Shown: positions 47,459-57,653 of the stretch, one piece after another
How the letters are laid out: the number at the start of each line of letters is the position of its first letter
Position numbering within the stretch: position 1 is the stretch's first letter
DNA from: Paraglaciecola hydrolytica
GTDB taxonomy: Bacteria > Pseudomonadota > Gammaproteobacteria > Enterobacterales > Alteromonadaceae
Length of the DNA: 64,000 nucleotides
Assembly (NCBI RefSeq): GCF_001565895.1
Contig: NZ_LSNE01000010.1
Coordinates: 1 to 64,000, forward strand
Direction of reading: 5' to 3'
The notes under the pieces: generated by a model
Databases searched by the model: none
Told to the model about the DNA's origin: nothing
What the model saw: the letters and a program-made list of their open reading frames with translations, nothing else
Position numbers and translations under genes: made by a program

Positions 47459-49003
47459 ATGCAGCATTTCCTCGCCAAACTAATATTGGCCTTGAGTTTT
47501 TTGAGTATGACAAACGGATCTTGGGCTGAGCAGACAAAATCAGACTGGCAACCCCATACTGTTTTTGTGGCGGGTGACTCTACTGCCGCCAGTTATAACC
47601 AGCCAGACCATCAGGGCTGGGCTGCAGTGCTGGACAGTTTTTTGGATAGCAGTGTAGTGAAAGTCGATAACCGCGCCCGTGGTGGTCGTAGTACTCGTAC
47701 TTTTATCAGCGAAGGTTTATGGCAAAAGTTGATAGACGATGTACAAACCGGCGACTTAGTGTTTATCCAGTTTGGCCACAACGATGCTAGTAAGATCAAT
47801 GATGATAGCCGTGCCCGTGGCACGATTCCGGGCTTGGGTGACGACAGCGTGAATATCCATAACTTGCTAACCAAACAAGAAGAAACGGTTTATAGCTTTG
47901 GCCACTACATTCGCAAAATGGTGGCCGATGTCAGAGCTAAAAATGCCACACCCGTATTGTTGTCGCTGACCGCTAGAAATATTTGGAACAACCAAGGTAT
48001 CGAGCGAGGTTCGGGTCAGTATGGCGGCTGGATGTATCAACTTTCTTGGGAGTTAGATACGGCCTTTATTGATGTCACTAATCCGGTGGCAGATACACTC
48101 GAAGCTATGGGTATGGAACAAACCGCACAACTTTATACCAAGGATCATACCCACTTTAATGGCGAAGGTGCACAGCTACACGCCCAGACTATTATCGCCG
48201 GTTTAAAAGGTTTACGTCCAACCCTCGATCCCCAATGGTATTCGGCTAAAGGCCAGCAAGTTGCTGCCAATGATTGGACCTGGTTACGCCAACCCTTTGT
48301 TAATAATGCTGAAATACCGAGTATTTTTATGGTGGGTGATTCCACTGTGCGTAATGGAGCCGGAGACGGTGCTGGCGGTCAGTGGGGTTGGGGCGATTTT
48401 ATTGGCGACAAGCTCAATAGTAAAAAAGTTAACTTGGTGAACCGTGCCATTGGCGGGTTGAGTAGCCGCACTTTTATCACTGGTGGCCACTGGCAACGCG
48501 CCCTAAGCATGATGAAACCCGGTGACCATGTGCTGATCCAATTTGGCCATAATGATGCTGCTCCGCTCAACGACGATAGTCGTGCTCGAGGCACGATAAA
48601 GGGCGTCGGTGAGGAGCAAGTGGATATCAAAAATTTGCTAACCGGACTGGATGAAAGCGTACATAGCTATGGCTGGTATTTACGCAAGATGATTGGCGAC
48701 GCTCGTGCTCGTGGAATTATCCCTATTATCTGTTCACCTGTGCCGCGCAAAACCTGGGATGAAGCGGGCAGTCAAATCGTCCGTGCACAAGACAGTTATC
48801 CGCAATGGGCAGAACAAGTCGCCCGTCAAAGTGGCAGCATGTTTATCGATTTACATCGTTTAGTGGCCGACCAATACGATAGTTTAGGAGCGCAAAAAGT
48901 TGATGCTTTGTTTGCTGATGCTCATACCCATACTAGTAAAGAAGGCGCAGAGCTAAGCGCTGGCATAGTGGCGCAGCAGCTTAGGTGGACGCTCGACCTA
49001 TAA
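47459..49003 (+). CDS. Tandem SGNH hydrolase, rhamnogalacturonan acetylesterase type (CE12)
   Basis: Secreted esterase expected to remove acetyl groups from a polysaccharide such as rhamnogalacturonan. Signal peptide (residues 1-23), then two homologous domains. The first has GDSTAA (Ser41), RARGGRSTRTF, FGHNDAS and KDHTHFN (Asp229, His232). The second has GDSTVRNG (Ser295), RAIGGLSSRTF, FGHNDAA and ADAHTHTS (His491). In the second, the position three before the His is Ala488; an Asp stands one place earlier. About 514 residues in all, twice the usual length. Confidence 0.88.
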   Translation: MQHFLAKLILALSFLSMTNGSWAEQTKSDWQPHTVFVAGDSTAASYNQPDHQGWAAVLDSFLDSSVVKVDNRARGGRSTRTFISEGLWQKLIDDVQTGDLVFIQFGHNDASKINDDSRARGTIPGLGDDSVNIHNLLTKQEETVYSFGHYIRKMVADVRAKNATPVLLSLTARNIWNNQGIERGSGQYGGWMYQLSWELDTAFIDVTNPVADTLEAMGMEQTAQLYTKDHTHFNGEGAQLHAQTIIAGLKGLRPTLDPQWYSAKGQQVAANDWTWLRQPFVNNAEIPSIFMVGDSTVRNGAGDGAGGQWGWGDFIGDKLNSKKVNLVNRAIGGLSSRTFITGGHWQRALSMMKPGDHVLIQFGHNDAAPLNDDSRARGTIKGVGEEQVDIKNLLTGLDESVHSYGWYLRKMIGDARARGIIPIICSPVPRKTWDEAGSQIVRAQDSYPQWAEQVARQSGSMFIDLHRLVADQYDSLGAQKVDALFADAHTHTSKEGAELSAGIVAQQLRWTLDL

Positions 49004-49043
49004 AAAGTCGATGAATTTTAGTTTTAAGATAAGTGGATAAATA

Positions 49044-49889
49044 ATGATAAATATTGGTTTAAGAGCACATGATTATGGTCAGGGTACACCGGCTGAAATA
49101 GCAGAAATTATTGGTCAATATGGTGTGAGTGGCATCCAACTGGCACTGGCTAAGTCTTTCCCTGTTATTAAAGAGCAGGCGGGGCAGTTAAGTCCCGGTT
49201 TTGCGAACCATGTTAGGGATGTGTTTGCTGCACAGGGCATTAATATTGCGGTACTGGGTTGTTATATCAATCCCATTCACCCTGATCCCGTATTAAAAGA
49301 GCAATCTTTGCAGCGTTTTGAAGAACATCTGCGTTTTGCCCGAGATTTTGGCTGCGCCATTGTTGGCACAGAAACCGGCTCGCGTAATGCTGATTGTAGC
49401 TATCATCCTGATAGTCAAAGTGAAGCAGCATTTCTCGAACTCGTTGAATCGGTTAAACGTTTAGCACGTACGGCTGAGAAATACGGCAGCATAGTGGGCA
49501 TTGAAGGTGTGGCTCACCACCATACCGTGCACACGGTTGAAAAAATGCAACGTATGCTGGAATTGGTGGATTCACCTAATGTGCAGATTATTTATGACCC
49601 CGTTAATTTTTTCCCACTCGATCAGTGTCATCGGCAAGAAGAGTTAGTCGATCAGGCTTTTGAATTATTCGGCAATAAAATAGTAGCAATACACTGCAAA
49701 GATTTTGTTAATGAAGGGGGAACTAAAGCCGGCGATATGCCCTCTGGCACAGGCGAGATGAACCACGCCCATTTGTTTAAACGCATCAAACAATATAAAC
49801 CTTACGTGCACACCATTTTGGAAAATACTAATCCTCACAATATCGACCAAGTATTAGCTTTTGTGCATAACGCAGCCAGTGGCCAATAA
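49044..49889 (+). CDS. Sugar phosphate isomerase/epimerase-type TIM barrel protein
   Basis: A cytoplasmic xylose-isomerase-like barrel of 281 residues. Likely metal and active-site segments are TETGSRN, GIEGVAHHH, IIYDPVNFF, IHCKDFV and ILENTNPH. Such proteins isomerise or epimerise sugars or inositol derivatives. The substrate is unknown. It lies between the esterase gene and a transporter gene, with 20-40 bp gaps, suggesting it handles the compound that the transporter brings in. Confidence 0.8.
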   Translation: MINIGLRAHDYGQGTPAEIAEIIGQYGVSGIQLALAKSFPVIKEQAGQLSPGFANHVRDVFAAQGINIAVLGCYINPIHPDPVLKEQSLQRFEEHLRFARDFGCAIVGTETGSRNADCSYHPDSQSEAAFLELVESVKRLARTAEKYGSIVGIEGVAHHHTVHTVEKMQRMLELVDSPNVQIIYDPVNFFPLDQCHRQEELVDQAFELFGNKIVAIHCKDFVNEGGTKAGDMPSGTGEMNHAHLFKRIKQYKPYVHTILENTNPHNIDQVLAFVHNAASGQ

Positions 49890-49909
49890 TCAGCAAAAGT
49901 GAACCCACC

Positions 49910-51625
49910 ATGCATTCCAGTAAGCCAGCGCAAAAATCAGTATCTAGCCAGTTAAATGAGTTTGAGCAGGAGAGAGTGCCCCAGCATAAGTTACTAGGCT
50001 GGCGGCATTTTGCTGGTACCTATGCCGGTGAACACGTAGCAGGCACTGAATTTATCATTGGTGCAGCTTTTGTGGCGTGGGGAGCCAGTACCTATGACGT
50101 AATGGTAGGTTTACTCATTGGTAATTTAATGGCTGTGCTGACATGGGCGCTGATCACCGCACCTATTTCGGTGCAGTCTCGTTTGACTCTTTACGAATAT
50201 TTGCGTCGCGTAGCGGGGCCTGGATTTAACAAAATTTATAATCTGGTCAGCGCTGTACTTTTTTGCGCTTTAGGCGGCGCGATGATCACTGTGTCGGCCT
50301 CTGCAGTACGTATTCTATTTGATGTACCTGCGCAAACCCTGTGGTATCCCACCAGTTTAGCCTTTGTTGGTGTAGCACTACTGGTAGGGATAATAGTGGT
50401 AGCGGTGGCGGTATTGGGTTTTAAAAAGTGCGCCCAGTTTGCCACGGTTTGTTCCCCTTGGTTATTGGTGATGTTTGTAGCCGGCGGAATGGTAAGTTTG
50501 CCCAGTTTAAGTGTCTTAGGCGAAGGTCAGGGTTTCAGCGGTTTTGCGCAGTTTTGGACTTTAGCCGACAAATACATCTGGACGGGAACTACACCAGATG
50601 GCAGTGCCTCTTTAACCTTTTGGCAGATAGCTGCCTTTGCTTGGGTATGCAATTTAGCCATGCATGGCTCTTTGGGGGATATGGCTATACTACGTTTTGC
50701 TAAGCGCCAATCTTATGGCTACTTTTCGGCTTTTGGTATGTTTTTTGGCCATTATATCGCGTGGATCTGTGCGGGTATTATGGGCGCGGGAGCCATGCTT
50801 GCCTTGAATACCAGTATGGCCGCATTAGACGCTGGTGGTATCGCCTACGCTGCCTTAGGTTTATCCGGCATATTGGCGGTGATCATTGCTGGCTGGACAA
50901 CATCTAACCCGACTATTTATCGTGCGGGTTTAGCAATCCAAAGTCTGGTGCCAAACAAATCAAGGGCTTATGTCACGACTTTGGTAGGCATAGCCACTGC
51001 CATCATTGCCTGCTTTCCTTTTGTATTTACCGGTTTGTTGAATTTTGTTGGTTATATGGGCTTATTGCTGGCACCAGTTGGCGCCATCATTGTCAGTGAG
51101 CATTGGTTATTTGCACGCTTGGGTTTAACCCCTCTGTGGTCAAAGTATCAAGGTAATAGCTTAAATAAAGCTGCACTGATCAGCTGGATAGCCGGCGTGG
51201 CTTTTGCCATTGTTATTGAACAAAGTGGTTTATTGCATTTGTTCTTTTTGTTTATTCCGACTTATCTGTTTTCGATGTTGGTGTATATCGTATTGGCGGC
51301 AAAGATGGGAGCCAAACAAGCTTATGCTGAACAAGCGGTAGCCTATCAAATTGAATTAGCTGCACAAGAGGCTGCACATCAAAAAAGTGCCCAGACAAAA
51401 CAAACAACTCACGCACCATCACAAGGCAGTCTTATTGGGCAACAGATGCTGGGCTTATTAGCGCTGCTGTCCTTGGCCTCAATAATGTATTTTGCCTTAC
51501 AAGTTTGGTTTGCTGGTGAGGGTTATATAATGGCACTGGCCGCTTTCAAAACTTTTTGTATCTATCCTAGTCTGCTCTATTTTGTTTCTGCCACGGCATG
51601 GATATCACTCAAAGATAAGCGCTAA
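49910..51625 (+). CDS. NCS1-type (purine-cytosine permease-like) membrane transporter
   Basis: A 571-residue inner-membrane transporter with about twelve helices. The N-terminal stretch AGEHVAGTEFIIGAAFVAWG, the helix GLLIGNLMAVLTWALITAPI and the STIYRAG-like segment TTSNPTIYRAGLAIQSL follow the LeuT-fold NCS1 pattern. Characterised members carry nucleobases, hydantoins or vitamins. Here all neighbours are carbohydrate genes, so the cargo may be a sugar or sugar acid (inference). The last 80 residues include a hydrophilic Gln/Ala-rich stretch and two more helices. Confidence 0.78.
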   Translation: MHSSKPAQKSVSSQLNEFEQERVPQHKLLGWRHFAGTYAGEHVAGTEFIIGAAFVAWGASTYDVMVGLLIGNLMAVLTWALITAPISVQSRLTLYEYLRRVAGPGFNKIYNLVSAVLFCALGGAMITVSASAVRILFDVPAQTLWYPTSLAFVGVALLVGIIVVAVAVLGFKKCAQFATVCSPWLLVMFVAGGMVSLPSLSVLGEGQGFSGFAQFWTLADKYIWTGTTPDGSASLTFWQIAAFAWVCNLAMHGSLGDMAILRFAKRQSYGYFSAFGMFFGHYIAWICAGIMGAGAMLALNTSMAALDAGGIAYAALGLSGILAVIIAGWTTSNPTIYRAGLAIQSLVPNKSRAYVTTLVGIATAIIACFPFVFTGLLNFVGYMGLLLAPVGAIIVSEHWLFARLGLTPLWSKYQGNSLNKAALISWIAGVAFAIVIEQSGLLHLFFLFIPTYLFSMLVYIVLAAKMGAKQAYAEQAVAYQIELAAQEAAHQKSAQTKQTTHAPSQGSLIGQQMLGLLALLSLASIMYFALQVWFAGEGYIMALAAFKTFCIYPSLLYFVSATAWISLKDKR

Positions 51626-52075
51626 TCTAATTCAAAAAACGCGGTGATCTTCGTTCATAAAATATAAATTTGATTGAAGTTTAGGGAAAATGAAAATTTA
51701 GTGTCGTTCTGCTTTAAATTTTTTACTTACCATAATTAAGCCTCCACACAACTTATGTCTGAGCATTTTTTTTTCGTTCTTACGCCCTAGTATGTAAGAG
51801 TTTTACCTGTCCGTGAATTGGGTAGATAGGCGCTGATTGTCGTTTGCATCTTTAGCAAAAATATTGAGAGATCTTCATTTTTAAACTATCCCTTAGACAG
51901 AAATATTAATATTTGAACTTTGAATGACCGTCAATGAGTGCATGTGATTATATATGATTAAAATGTATTGACCTTGGAAAAAGAACTGCTTAACATTTGC
52001 CTTGTAAACAAAATATTAATAAAAAAATTTACTAGGTAACAATTTAGGCAACTTGCTAACATCACAGAGGCGACA
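51626..52075. other. 450-bp AT-rich upstream region of the TonB receptor gene
   Basis: No reading frame, tRNA or strong hairpin is visible. The stretch is very AT-rich near the receptor gene and should contain its promoter and a leader. GTGATTATATATGATT (51945-51960) is a partial repeat but without a clear dyad. The receptor start has AGAGGC as ribosome binding site. Confidence 0.5.
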
Positions 52076-55054
52076 ATGACACATATCAATTCACACACAG
52101 CCAAAGACATTAAAGGCGATGTCCCACTTTTCACTCCTAAAATATTATCGCGCCGAATAGCGTCAATATTAGTTGCAACCACCACGTTAAGTTTGTTCTC
52201 GCCGCTTGCTGTGTATGCGCAAGAAGCTAGCACTGCGTCGGCTAGCGAGACACAAAATGCTGAAGAAACCGAAGTCATCGAAGTTACCGGTTTACGTTTT
52301 AGTCAACGCAGCGCGTTAGATCGTAAAAAACAAGCCGGAACTATGCAGGATTCACTGGTGGCGGAAGATATTGGTCAGTTCCCCGATAAAAACATCGCTG
52401 AAGCATTACAACGTATTTCGGGTGTACAGCTAGATCGTGATATAGGTGAAGGTAGCTCTGTCAGTATTCGTGGTGTTGAACCTGATTTATTAAGAGTTGA
52501 AGTCAACAACGTGTCTGCTTTGGGCATGGGCGGTAGTCGTGGTGTAGATTTTCGTGATATGGCGTCCGAGTTAGTTAAATCGCTGGACGTAATCAAAGGA
52601 TCGGAGGCACGTCTTACTGAGGGTGGTATTGGCGGTACTATTCAGGTTAATACCCGCAAACCCAATGAGTTTAAAGAGCATTTTCTGTCCATGTCACTGG
52701 AGAATACCTATAACGATTTGACCGGTGACAATAGTCCAAAATTTAATATTACTGGTGTACGTAAAATCAATGAAGATCTGGGCGTATTACTCAACGTGAC
52801 AGGTTCGGATAAAAGCAACGTTATTCATGCTTTGCGTAATACTGAGTGGGCGCGTTTTGCTGACTATGATAACTCAGCGGAAAAAACGGTGGTCGATCCT
52901 AATTTTGCGTCAGTAAACAATAAAGCTGATTGTGCTACCAGTTCGAACAAAGCCACTTGCGAAGCTCAGTGGTTAGACTTTAACCCTTATTTACCTCGTT
53001 ATGGTATCTGGGGCCGTGACGAAAAACGAGTCAGTGCTAATGCCATTGTGCAGTATCAATTTACCGATAATTTATCTGCCCACGCGGGTTACACCTATAA
53101 CAAACGTGATAAAGAAGCGACGGATATCAACTTACAGTTTGAAACTCAGTCTACTGCTAGGATCAATCCAGCTTCGGTCATTGTTAATCCTGAAACTCAT
53201 AACGTGAGTTATTTCGAAACCGCTAATGCTAGCGTAACTAATCGTGTATTGAATTTTGCTTGGGATCAAGAAACCACATTATTCGACACAGGTTTTGAGT
53301 ACAGTAATAACGGCTTTAGATTGGTTGGTTTGGCTTCACACTCAACGGCAGATCAGGATATCGACTCACGTGATACCCATATAGTCGCTGCGGGTGTAGC
53401 GGGGATGAAAGTTGCGTTAAACGCTGAAGGTGCGCCGGATATTGATTTAAGTAGTGCCTATATTAGAAACCCTGCAGACTTAACTGACACCTCTAATGCC
53501 TTTGATTTGAATGATCCTGCGAGTTATAACTCTCGCTCACGTTATAAATATTCTCCACATACCGATAAAGCCACTGAAGACATGCTGAAGTTGGATGCTA
53601 CCTACATTCCTGATTCTGACTTTTTCACTATCTTGCGTGCTGGTGTTCAACTTAGAAATGAAGGTTTGGAAAATGCTGATTTTGAATACAACATTATTCG
53701 TGATGTAGGTACGAGTTATAATGGCCAACCTTGGACTATGGCTGATCAAATCGCTTTGATTACTGGTACCACAACTAAAACCCCAGTATTTTTTGATGGT
53801 TATGATGTTGGTGTAAATACCATTAATACCTTTGAGGCCGTGGATACTCAAGCCTTTATCGACGCTATTCAAGCAGTTTCAGCCGACAATACCACTCGTG
53901 AAGATTTGAACGCTAAAACCGGTAATTATAATGTTGAGGTCAAAACCAAAGCCGTTTATATACAAGCTAACTTTGAAACTGAACTGGCGGGATTACCTTT
54001 ATGGGGTAATTTTGGTGTGCGCTATGTGCAAACCGATACGGCGGCTAACGGTGATGTTAGAGAGCGAATTATTGTTGACCAAGTTGACGCTGACGGCAAT
54101 GTGATCATTGATGCTAATACCGGCTTACCCATTGCTGGCATTGAAGATGTTAATCACCCAGAAGCCTTTCTAGGGCGTAAAACCATTAATGAAGATTATG
54201 CGGATACCTTGCCTAGTTTAAACCTAAGTTTAGCCTTTATTCCTGATGAACTAGTCTTGTATTTTGGTGCGGCAAAAGTGATGGCACGTCCAAAAATTGG
54301 TGATTTAAACGTTAATGCTAACTGTACGGTTTATAAAAATACTTTAGCGCAGATTGATAATGAGCCTAATTATTGTACGGCTGGCAACCCCGACCTTAAC
54401 CCTTATCGTGCTAACCAAGTCGATCTAGCTTTAAGCTGGTACCCAGATGAAAACTCCATTGTCTCTGGTGCCTTTTTTGCAAAAGATATTACCTCTTGGA
54501 TTATTGATGCCGATACGCGTGAAAATATTGATTTCTTTGGTGATGGCCGTCTATGGGACGTGAGACAAAAGATCAACGGCACAGGGGTCAGTACCAAAGG
54601 TTTTGAATTCCAAGCATCAACCTTTTTTACTATGTTGCCTGAACCCTTTAACAACCTAGGCGGTACGGTTAACTATACCCGTATGTCGGCTGATGATGTG
54701 GGTTTATTCAACCAACTGACCGGTGAAGAGTTGCCTTTCCCAACGCAGTCTAAAAACAGCTATAACATTGCCGCGTTTTATGAAGCTGATAGTTGGAGTC
54801 TGCGGGTTGCTTACAACTACCGTAGTGAATACTTGAAATACGCTAACGACCGTTCTGGCAACCCTGCCTTTGTGGATGATGCAGGTTACTTAGATGCTAA
54901 GTTCAGTTATACCATCATGGAAAATATGAAGTTTTATCTTGAAGGCCGTAACCTAACTCAAGAAGTATATAGCCTCAATGCTGGCCCTGGCCGCTTATCC
55001 GACTTGCAATATGCGGGGCGTGAATTTACCGCCGGCGTATCTTACAAGTTCTAA
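52076..55054 (+). CDS. TonB-dependent outer-membrane receptor, probable carbohydrate importer
   Basis: Outer-membrane transporter powered by TonB. Signal peptide ending about residue 49 (AVYAQEAS), a TonB box in EVIEVTG (about residues 63-70), the plug domain (AEDIGQFPDKNIAEALQRISGVQLDRD; VSIRGVEPDLLRVEVNN; SLDVIKGSEARLTEGGIGGTIQVNTRKP), and a 22-strand barrel ending in AGREFTAGVSYKF. It belongs to the large carbohydrate-type receptors of marine bacteria (about 990 residues). The genes on both sides suggest it imports the oligosaccharides that the enzymes process. Confidence 0.93.
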   Translation: MTHINSHTAKDIKGDVPLFTPKILSRRIASILVATTTLSLFSPLAVYAQEASTASASETQNAEETEVIEVTGLRFSQRSALDRKKQAGTMQDSLVAEDIGQFPDKNIAEALQRISGVQLDRDIGEGSSVSIRGVEPDLLRVEVNNVSALGMGGSRGVDFRDMASELVKSLDVIKGSEARLTEGGIGGTIQVNTRKPNEFKEHFLSMSLENTYNDLTGDNSPKFNITGVRKINEDLGVLLNVTGSDKSNVIHALRNTEWARFADYDNSAEKTVVDPNFASVNNKADCATSSNKATCEAQWLDFNPYLPRYGIWGRDEKRVSANAIVQYQFTDNLSAHAGYTYNKRDKEATDINLQFETQSTARINPASVIVNPETHNVSYFETANASVTNRVLNFAWDQETTLFDTGFEYSNNGFRLVGLASHSTADQDIDSRDTHIVAAGVAGMKVALNAEGAPDIDLSSAYIRNPADLTDTSNAFDLNDPASYNSRSRYKYSPHTDKATEDMLKLDATYIPDSDFFTILRAGVQLRNEGLENADFEYNIIRDVGTSYNGQPWTMADQIALITGTTTKTPVFFDGYDVGVNTINTFEAVDTQAFIDAIQAVSADNTTREDLNAKTGNYNVEVKTKAVYIQANFETELAGLPLWGNFGVRYVQTDTAANGDVRERIIVDQVDADGNVIIDANTGLPIAGIEDVNHPEAFLGRKTINEDYADTLPSLNLSLAFIPDELVLYFGAAKVMARPKIGDLNVNANCTVYKNTLAQIDNEPNYCTAGNPDLNPYRANQVDLALSWYPDENSIVSGAFFAKDITSWIIDADTRENIDFFGDGRLWDVRQKINGTGVSTKGFEFQASTFFTMLPEPFNNLGGTVNYTRMSADDVGLFNQLTGEELPFPTQSKNSYNIAAFYEADSWSLRVAYNYRSEYLKYANDRSGNPAFVDDAGYLDAKFSYTIMENMKFYLEGRNLTQEVYSLNAGPGRLSDLQYAGREFTAGVSYKF

Positions 55055-55092
55055 GTAAGTTAAAAGATGGTCAGTCATGACCATCGCATTTT

Positions 55093-55130
55093 AAAGAGTG
55101 GGTCTGATAAAGATGCCACTCTTTTCTTTT
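55093..55130 (+). terminator. Terminator after the TonB receptor gene
   Basis: AAAGAGTGG (55093-55101) and CCACTCTTT (55116-55124) form a perfect 9-bp stem with a 14-nt loop and a T-rich tail. A second hairpin, GATGGTCA/TGACCATC, lies just before it at 55066-55085. GH42 may thus need its own promoter or read-through. Confidence 0.75.
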
Positions 55131-55163
55131 AGTAAAACTTACCCATCCTCGAGGAAATAAATT

Positions 55164-57302
55164 ATGAATATCACCCGACGTGAGATGTTTAAATTAAGTG
55201 GTTTAGGTGTCGCTACCCTGGGTTTGGGAGCGGCAGGTCATTCTGCCCTGTTGTCTGCAGCACAAACACCTTTTAAACAACGCCAGCCACACAGCATTAA
55301 AAAACTGTTTCACGGTGTGTGTTATTACCCTGAATTATGGCCTGAGCAAGACATTGAACGCGACATTGAGGAAATGCTCAAACTGGGCATTAATGTGATC
55401 AGGATCGGTGAATTCAGCTGGTCGAGTATTGAGCCTGAGCAAGGTAAAATATCCCTCGATTTTTTTATTAAAGTGATGGATAAATTTCACGCCGCGGGCA
55501 TTGGTGTGATTATGTGCACACCGACTGCGACCCCGCCAATCTGGCTGACACATGGACATCCAGAACGTTGTTTTAAAGATGAAAACGGCGTGATCATGAG
55601 CCATGGCGCGCGTCAGCATGCCAGTTATGAACATCCCGAAGTCAGAAAGGCCTGTTTTACCATTATTCGTGCAATGGCCAAAGGCTTTGGCAAACACCCC
55701 GCGCTCATCGGCTGGCAAATCGATAACGAAATGAAAGCCCATGTGGCAGAAGATTATAGTGAGGCAGCGGTTCACAACTGGCATCAATGGCTGAAAAAGC
55801 GTTTTGGCACTATTGCTAAACTCAATGATGCCTGGGGTACGCATATCTGGAGCCAGTATTATCAAAGCTTTGAGCAAGTGCCGGCATCAGTTAAAACCCC
55901 GTTTTTACATAGTGCTTCGTTGATCACAGCGTATAAGATGTTTTGCCGTGAAAGCATTGCCGATTTTATGAAAGAACAAAGTGACATTCTGCATCAAAAT
56001 TCGGATGCGCCGGTGACCCATAATGACAACCCCGCGTTTAACATCCATCACGAACGCTCAATGGAAGCGCAGGATTTTGCCTCTTTTGACGCCTATCCAA
56101 GCAGTAAACAGTGGGCAGCCTTGGTATTTCGTTCTGATCTTTATCGCTCAGCCATACCTGGTCGAGCATTTTGGCTGATGGAAACCAGTGTGGCGCACAA
56201 TGGCTGGTTGGGAAATCACCATACTACCCATCCCAAAGGTTTTTTAGCTGCCGAGTCTGTGTTGATTTATAGCTTGGGTGGCGAAGGTTTTAGTTATTGG
56301 TTGTGGCGCCAACAACGTACGGGGGCAGAGTTACCCCACAGTGCCATCATGAGCGCTTGGTTTCAGCCATCTGTTGGTTATAGCGAAGTGCAACACGTGA
56401 ATGAGACGCGTAAAAAATTGGAGCCTTTGTTAATTAACAGCAAAGTGCAAGACGCCAAAATTGCTATTACTTATTCGGATCATGCACGAGCCATGATGGA
56501 AACCGAAGGTTTTGATAAACGTAAAGACTTTCCGAGTCGTTACCGTGATGTGATAGCAATGTGGCAAGCTAATATTATGGAGCTTGGTTACCATCGTGAC
56601 GTGCGTTTTGAAAATGCCGCCTTAGATGGTTTGCAAGTATTGATAACCCCAGCCATGCCCTATGTCAGTGAAGACTTTTTGCAGCGCACTTTGAGTTTTG
56701 TCGAAAATGGTGGCGTGTGGTTAGTAGGGCCATTGACGGGTACACGTGACAAAGAACACACGGTGCCAACCACTGCTGGATTAGGTTTACTGGATAAATT
56801 TGCCGGGGTAAACACTGAGTTTGTAGTGCCATTGACCGATACGGGATCCAAGGGCACGGCCTTTGGTATTACTGCTGAATTAAGTGGCTGGTGTGCCGCC
56901 ATGCAAGCAAAAAGCGGCACGCAAGTTATTGGCCAAATTGATGATGGTGTAGTGGCTGAACGCGCGTTTATTACCCAGCGTAAAATTGGCAAAGGTCATG
57001 TTGTAGTGCTAGGCGCCCAGCCCTTTGGTGACAAGGCTCAAAACATGGTGGATGCCTTATTAACACATTGTATTGAGCTGGCGGGAGTGCCTGGTAAATT
57101 TGAAGTTAGTAAAGGCACTATCGTCGCGCCGCGTGTTGATAAAAACGGTAAGGCATTTTGGATCATCGTTAATATGGACGGTGAGGGCGGCAGTGTTAAG
57201 GTGCCCGCAGGTTCGGTAGATGCCCTAAGTGCTAAAAAACTTTCTGAGAGTAAACTTATCATCCCAGCTTATGACTGGCGTGCCATTTATCCCAAAGTGT
57301 AG
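55164..57302 (+). CDS. Beta-galactosidase, GH42, with Tat-type signal
   Basis: Releases beta-linked galactose (or arabinose) from oligosaccharides. The N-terminus [21 protein letters not shown] carries a twin-arginine motif followed by a hydrophobic stretch, so it is probably exported folded. The GH42 barrel begins [13 protein letters not shown]. The likely acid/base is Glu189 (QIDNEMK) and the nucleophile Glu340 (LMETSV). The trimerisation (beta-galactosidase trimer) domain follows. GAGGAAAT precedes the start. The mutarotase gene rhaM follows 13 bp after the stop. Confidence 0.93.
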   Translation: MNITRREMFKLSGLGVATLGLGAAGHSALLSAAQTPFKQRQPHSIKKLFHGVCYYPELWPEQDIERDIEEMLKLGINVIRIGEFSWSSIEPEQGKISLDFFIKVMDKFHAAGIGVIMCTPTATPPIWLTHGHPERCFKDENGVIMSHGARQHASYEHPEVRKACFTIIRAMAKGFGKHPALIGWQIDNEMKAHVAEDYSEAAVHNWHQWLKKRFGTIAKLNDAWGTHIWSQYYQSFEQVPASVKTPFLHSASLITAYKMFCRESIADFMKEQSDILHQNSDAPVTHNDNPAFNIHHERSMEAQDFASFDAYPSSKQWAALVFRSDLYRSAIPGRAFWLMETSVAHNGWLGNHHTTHPKGFLAAESVLIYSLGGEGFSYWLWRQQRTGAELPHSAIMSAWFQPSVGYSEVQHVNETRKKLEPLLINSKVQDAKIAITYSDHARAMMETEGFDKRKDFPSRYRDVIAMWQANIMELGYHRDVRFENAALDGLQVLITPAMPYVSEDFLQRTLSFVENGGVWLVGPLTGTRDKEHTVPTTAGLGLLDKFAGVNTEFVVPLTDTGSKGTAFGITAELSGWCAAMQAKSGTQVIGQIDDGVVAERAFITQRKIGKGHVVVLGAQPFGDKAQNMVDALLTHCIELAGVPGKFEVSKGTIVAPRVDKNGKAFWIIVNMDGEGGSVKVPAGSVDALSAKKLSESKLIIPAYDWRAIYPKV

Positions 57303-57315
57303 AGGACATCAATAC

Positions 57316-57630
57316 ATGGAAAAAATTGCCTTTGTGATGCAACTCAATCCAGGTTGTGAAGCTGAATATAAAAAACGCCATGATGAAATCTGGCCTGAGT
57401 TGGTTGAGGAACTTAAACGAGCGGGTGTAGAAGACTATTCGATTTTTTTACATCCACAAACCTTACAATTATTTGGCGTATTGTGGCGTACAGATGATCA
57501 CAGCATGAACGACTTGCCCGCCACAGCAGTGATGAAACGCTGGTGGGCCTATATGGGCGATATTATGCAGGCCAACCCCGATAATAGCCCTGTGGCGGTG
57601 GATTTAAACCACGTGTTTCATCTAGCCTAA
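57316..57630 (+). CDS. rhaM: L-rhamnose mutarotase
   Basis: Speeds up interconversion of alpha- and beta-L-rhamnose. A 104-residue dimeric ferredoxin-like protein. [24 protein letters not shown] contains His22 at the same position as the E. coli RhaM active-site His, and the WRTDDHS and [12 protein letters not shown] segments are typical. The reading frame is open further upstream, but the ATG at 57316 with AGAGGAC before it is the family-like start. It sits between GH42 and GH28 genes, linking this group to the rhamnose pathway 15 kb away. Confidence 0.95.
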   Translation: MEKIAFVMQLNPGCEAEYKKRHDEIWPELVEELKRAGVEDYSIFLHPQTLQLFGVLWRTDDHSMNDLPATAVMKRWWAYMGDIMQANPDNSPVAVDLNHVFHLA

Positions 57631-57653
57631 GCGGCTGTTTGTAAGGTCATAAT

